A stretch of 8,819 nucleotides of DNA. Source: Bacteroidales bacterium UBA714. GTDB lineage: Bacteria; Bacteroidota; Bacteroidia; Bacteroidales; UBA932. The stretch's first letter is position 1, and every line of letters begins with the position of its first letter. Where the stretch lies: the NCBI GenBank assembly GCA_002298075.1, contig DBLW01000102.1, forward strand, positions 1 through 8,819. Direction: 5' to 3'. The notes beneath the pieces are model-generated. The model worked only from the letters and a program-made list of their open reading frames with translations. It was not told the origin of the DNA and ran no database searches. A program made the position numbers and the translations under genes. Below, one piece after another: positions 6,182 through 8,819 of this stretch.

Positions 6182-8161
6182 TTATTCTTTATTTGCCTTG
6201 AGTGATGACCATATCATATATATGATTATTGCGGCATACGGTATTATGGCTACAGGCTCCGTCCATGGTGAAGGTTCCATGAATGCGTCAACCTTTGCGA
6301 AGCGGAGAATTGCGCTGACCACTCCCATAAGCGCTCCGCCGGCGATGAAGCCGGATGCAATCAGTGTGCCTTTTTCCGTCCTTGCATTATTGACTGCGCT
6401 GTCTTTGCTGCGGCTTCCCACATACCATGATATGGCTCCTCCTGCAAGCATAGGCAGGTTGAGGTCTATAGGAATGAACATTCCGAGCGCAAACGGAAGA
6501 GCAGGAATCTTGAACGCAGTCAGCAGGAGTGCAATGACAGCTCCGATTCCATACAGTGACCAAGGAGCTCTGCCTCCGTTCATCATCGGCTCTATGACAG
6601 CTGCCATGGCATTGGCCTGAGGCGCCACGAGAGCATTGTCCCCTGTGAATCCGTAGGTCTTGTTCAGGACAAGCATGACTCCTCCGACCGTAGCGGCTGC
6701 CACGAGAGTCCCGAGGAATTTCCAGCTTTCCTGCTTCTGCGGCGTGGAGCCTATCCAATATCCTATCTTAAGGTCGGTCACGAAGGCTCCGGCCACTGAC
6801 AGCGCGGTACATACCACTCCACCTATTATAAGAGCGGCCGTCATTCCGGCTGTTCCGTTCAGTCCGACCGACACCATTATCAGCGAAGCGAGTATGAGCG
6901 TCATCAGTGTCATTCCGCTGACAGGATTAGAACCTACGATGGCAATCGCGTTCGCGGCGACCGTAGTGAAGAGGAATGCAATTACGCCCACGACGAGCAC
7001 TCCTACGACTGCATGCCAGATGTTGTCCACGACACCGAACATGAAGAACAGGAACACTGCAAGAAGGGTGAGGGCAATTCCTCCTGCTATTATTTTCATG
7101 GAAATGTCCCTCTGGGTCCTGATTGCTTCGGCTTCTCCTGCTCCCTTGTCTTTCTTGAATTCATTTACTGCCAGTCCGACGGCAGACTTGATGACCCCGA
7201 AAGACTTTACTATGCCGATGATTCCGGCAGTGGCTATTCCTCCGATACCTATATGTCTTGCATATTCCCTGAATATCTGGTCTGCGGACATTTCTCCGAT
7301 TGTCTGAGTTATTCCTGAGTTCATGAGGTCTATGACCTGTCCTCCCCATATCAGATTCATAAGAGGTATGATTACAAGCCATACGAGGAAGCTTCCGCAG
7401 CAAATGATGAAGGCATATTTAAGACCCACGATATACCCGAGTCCCAGGACGGCGGCTCCGGTGTTTATCTTGAGCACGACCTTTGCCTTGTCCGCCAGGG
7501 CCGCTCCCCATGGAAGGATTTTTGTTGTCAGCGTCTCTCCCCATAGGCCGAAAGTCGATACGATGAAATCATACAGTCCGCCGATAAGTCCGCTCACAAG
7601 CAGTGTCTTGGCGCCTTTTCCTCCGCTTTCGCCGCTTACGAGCACCTGTGTGGTGGCCGTTGCCTCAGGGAAAGGATATTTGCCGTGCATCTCCTTGACG
7701 AAATATTTTCTGAACGGAATAAGGAACAGGATTCCGAGTATGCCTCCAAGCAGTGAGGAGAAGAACACTTTAGTGAAGTTGACCGTAAGCTCTGGATATT
7801 TGTCCTGCAATATATATAGGGCAGGCAAAGTGAATATGGCTCCTGCTACGATTGCCCCTGAGCATGAGCCTATGGACTGTATCATCACGTTTTCCCCGAG
7901 CGAATTTTTGCGACCCAGCGCATTGGAAAGTCCCACTGCAATAATCGCAATCGGAATTGCGGCTTCGAATACCTGTCCGACCTTCAGTCCGAGGAAAGCT
8001 GCCGCAGCCGAGAACAGCACTGTCATCAGAAGTCCCAGGCATACCGACCATGGCGTGACTTCAGGCCAGTTCTTCCCGGGTGAGAGGAGCGGCCTGTACT
8101 CTTCGCCCAGTTTCAGCTCCCTTTGCGCATTCTCGGGAAGCGATGTCTTTTTTTCTGTCAT
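6182..8161 (-). CDS. OPT-family oligopeptide transporter
   Basis: A 659-residue polytopic inner-membrane protein of the prokaryotic OPT family, proton-coupled importers of small peptides; some relatives carry metal chelates. After a hydrophilic N-terminus comes TVLFSAAAAFLGLKVGQVFE (about 47-66), then AIPIAIIAVGLSN, the conserved EMHGKYPFPEATATTQVLVSG (157-177), and around 14-16 hydrophobic segments to the end. Length is normal for bacterial members. The start is ATG at 8161 (MTEKKTSLPENAQ). The same frame stays open to 8623, but that added 154-residue sequence is basic, aromatic-rich and unlike any OPT N-terminus, and would overlap the rRNA promoter, so I rejected it. First gene of the OPT-zupT-pepT operon. 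Whether the substrate is a peptide, a siderophore-like chelate or both is not resolvable here. Confidence 0.93.
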   Translation of the reverse strand: MTEKKTSLPENAQRELKLGEEYRPLLSPGKNWPEVTPWSVCLGLLMTVLFSAAAAFLGLKVGQVFEAAIPIAIIAVGLSNALGRKNSLGENVMIQSIGSCSGAIVAGAIFTLPALYILQDKYPELTVNFTKVFFSSLLGGILGILFLIPFRKYFVKEMHGKYPFPEATATTQVLVSGESGGKGAKTLLVSGLIGGLYDFIVSTFGLWGETLTTKILPWGAALADKAKVVLKINTGAAVLGLGYIVGLKYAFIICCGSFLVWLVIIPLMNLIWGGQVIDLMNSGITQTIGEMSADQIFREYARHIGIGGIATAGIIGIVKSFGVIKSAVGLAVNEFKKDKGAGEAEAIRTQRDISMKIIAGGIALTLLAVFLFFMFGVVDNIWHAVVGVLVVGVIAFLFTTVAANAIAIVGSNPVSGMTLMTLILASLIMVSVGLNGTAGMTAALIIGGVVCTALSVAGAFVTDLKIGYWIGSTPQKQESWKFLGTLVAAATVGGVMLVLNKTYGFTGDNALVAPQANAMAAVIEPMMNGGRAPWSLYGIGAVIALLLTAFKIPALPFALGMFIPIDLNLPMLAGGAISWYVGSRSKDSAVNNARTEKGTLIASGFIAGGALMGVVSAILRFAKVDAFMEPSPWTEPVAIIPYAAIIIYMIWSSLKANKE

Positions 8162-8275
8162 ATTATAATAAGTTATAGTTATTCCGTAACACGGGCTTTG
8201 TCTTTTATGAGGCTTGCCCGGATGAGACGCAATCGGTAAAATGCGGCATGCATCTTCAAAAGGATAGCAAATATA
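8162..8275 (-). promoter_or_regulatory. OPT operon leader and possible -7 box
   Basis: On the reverse strand TATATTTG (8275-8268) fits the Bacteroidetes -7 consensus TAnnTTTG, giving a leader of about 100 bases before ATG 8161. No good TTTG -33 partner is seen at the right spacing, so the promoter call is weak. Within the leader, CGGGC (8220-8216) can pair with GCCCG (8196-8192) across 19 bases, and further upstream GATG/CATC and CGCA/TGCG can form a nested stem. This suggests a folded 5' UTR, but I match it to no known riboswitch. Confidence 0.35.
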
Positions 8276-8494
8276 ACAATCTGTTTTGGAAATTATCCTA
8301 TACGTCAGACGGTATTTAGTGAAAAGTGCTTGCCGAAGGTGAATGACGATTTTTATGAGATTCTTGCGGAAGACGATTTTTGAGCTAAAAAAGTTTTTTG
8401 AAGCTTGTTTTGTGTAATATATTGATATATAGGGAGATGGTGAAAATGGTCGAAAAAACTTCAAAAAAAAAGATGTAAAAATATTGCAGAAAAA
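8276..8494. other. AT-rich divergent intergenic region
   Basis: Non-coding stretch between the OPT leader and the rRNA-type promoter. It holds a direct repeat GACGATTTTT (8346-8355 and 8373-8382), a small inverted repeat A6-G-T6 (8387-8399), ATATAT-TG-ATATAT (8417-8430), and a markedly A-rich stretch at about 8454-8494 immediately upstream of the promoter, like the UP-type elements seen before strong stable-RNA promoters. No convincing gene, tRNA or small ORF is visible. Confidence 0.5.
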
Positions 8495-8525
8495 TTTGGA
8501 GGTAAAGAAAAAGTGCGTATCTTTG
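8495..8525 (+). promoter_or_regulatory. Strong rRNA-type promoter
   Basis: TTTG (8495-8498), a 19-base spacer and TATCTTTG (8518-8525) match the Bacteroidetes consensus exactly, preceded by A-rich DNA. The sequence just after it (GCAGCCCGTTTGAGAAACAACGG, split by the start point near 8532) resembles the beginning of Bacteroidales rRNA operon leaders as I remember them. It points at the 23S rRNA gene, with no other gene in between. Confidence 0.8.
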
Positions 8526-8531
8526 CAGCCC

Positions 8532-8725
8532 GTTTGAGAAACAACGGTAAGTTCACTGACAATACTGAGAGAGATAACGAGGTAAAGAAGATAGAAATTA
8601 AAAGTCTGTATCAGACAATACACGAGTCAATTCGTATATGTCTGTTGCGGCACAATTTCAAGGCAACGAGAATTAAAATGAGATCAGGTGCGAGTCGCAC
8701 ATGGTCCGTGGTTCAAAGAACGAAG
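8532..8725 (+). other. rRNA operon leader before 23S
   Basis: About 190 transcribed, non-coding bases between the promoter and the 23S start. Small stems seen: CCGTT/AACGG (8530-8534 with 8543-8547, at the likely start of the RNA), GTCTG/CAGAC (8604-8608 with 8612-8616), GTTGC/GCAAC (8644-8648 with 8663-8667), and the perfect palindrome GTGCGA-G-TCGCAC (8688-8700). GTTCACTGACA at 8551-8561 resembles the boxA-like element of Bacteroidales rRNA leaders; that reading is from memory. There is no 16S 5' or 3' signature and no tRNA. Confidence 0.55.
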
Positions 8726-8819
8726 AGAGAAGGATACAAGAGCGAACGGTGGATGCCTAGGCTTCTGGAGGCGATGAAGGACGCGGTAAGCTGCGAAAAT
8801 CTCCGGGTAACAGCAAACA
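8726..8819 (+). rRNA. rrl: 23S ribosomal RNA, 5' end (partial)
   Basis: The stretch from about 8726 aligns with the start of bacterial 23S rRNA: ACGGTGGATGCC at 8746-8757 corresponds to E. coli positions 21-32, followed by GAGGCGATGAAGGACG and TAAGCTGCGAAAA, all conserved in domain I. Counting back 20 bases from 8746 puts mature position 1 near 8726. The rest of the gene runs off the right edge. It is divergent from the OPT operon and is preceded by its own consensus promoter instead of a 16S gene. Confidence 0.95.

Noticed and set aside
7323..8168. 281-codon forward open frame opposite the OPT gene
   Set aside because: It is antisense to conserved OPT membrane segments; rich in Ser, Pro and Thr as expected of a shadow of a hydrophobic protein.
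8162..8623. N-terminal extension of the OPT transporter frame by 154 residues
   Set aside because: The added sequence is basic and aromatic-rich, unlike OPT proteins, and crosses the rRNA-type promoter and the A-rich region. ATG 8161 gives the normal family length and N-terminus.
8681..8705. Possible tRNA T-arm (GTGCGAGTCGCAC) before the 23S
   Set aside because: No matching acceptor, D or anticodon arms can be built around it; it is a simple palindrome.

Overview
The window looks like a chromosomal segment of a Bacteroidales-type bacterium of intermediate GC content, probably from a gut or rumen-like habitat. The evidence is consensus Bacteroides-type promoters (TTTG, 19-base spacer, TAnnTTTG), a remnant of a DUF1735 surface protein, a lipoprotein hexosaminidase whose acceptor cysteine is followed by acidic residues (typical of surface export in Bacteroidetes), and the style of the start of the 23S rRNA. 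Genus cannot be read from this sequence alone.

Left edge (1-629): a graveyard. A reverse-strand fragment of an IS1595/ISXO2-type transposase, cut at about base 117, abuts a forward-strand DUF1735-type gene. That gene has lost its N-terminus and carries at least two internal frame changes.

630-4073: a two-gene forward unit. A consensus promoter overlaps a perfect 14-base palindrome with a central CpG, a plausible LacI-type operator, and is followed by a strong hairpin. Then come a LacI-family regulator and, overlapping it by ATGA, a family 20 beta-N-acetylhexosaminidase lipoprotein with CHB_HEX-type and PA14-like C-terminal modules. This points to locally regulated release of GlcNAc or GalNAc from host or dietary glycans. 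The hexosaminidase is interrupted by one extra G in a G5 tract (2223-2227); removing it restores a single 772-residue protein.

4099-4132: a perfect 14-bp hairpin flanked by A and T runs acts as a shared bidirectional terminator between convergent units.

4135-8161: a compact reverse-strand operon in transcription order OPT-family transporter, ZupT-like ZIP metal transporter, peptidase T, with a 5-base gap and then an ATGA overlap. It joins likely peptide (or metal-chelate) uptake, divalent metal uptake and a metal-dependent cytosolic tripeptidase.

8162-8819: the OPT leader and an AT-rich divergent region, then an exact consensus promoter with an A-rich upstream stretch, a leader of roughly 190 bases with several small hairpins, and the 5' end of a 23S rRNA gene running off the right edge. 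No 16S rRNA or tRNA lies between this promoter and the 23S. This is the most unusual feature of the window: either an unlinked or 16S-less rRNA operon, or an assembly artefact. I see no sign of a defence system, CRISPR array or new mobile system.
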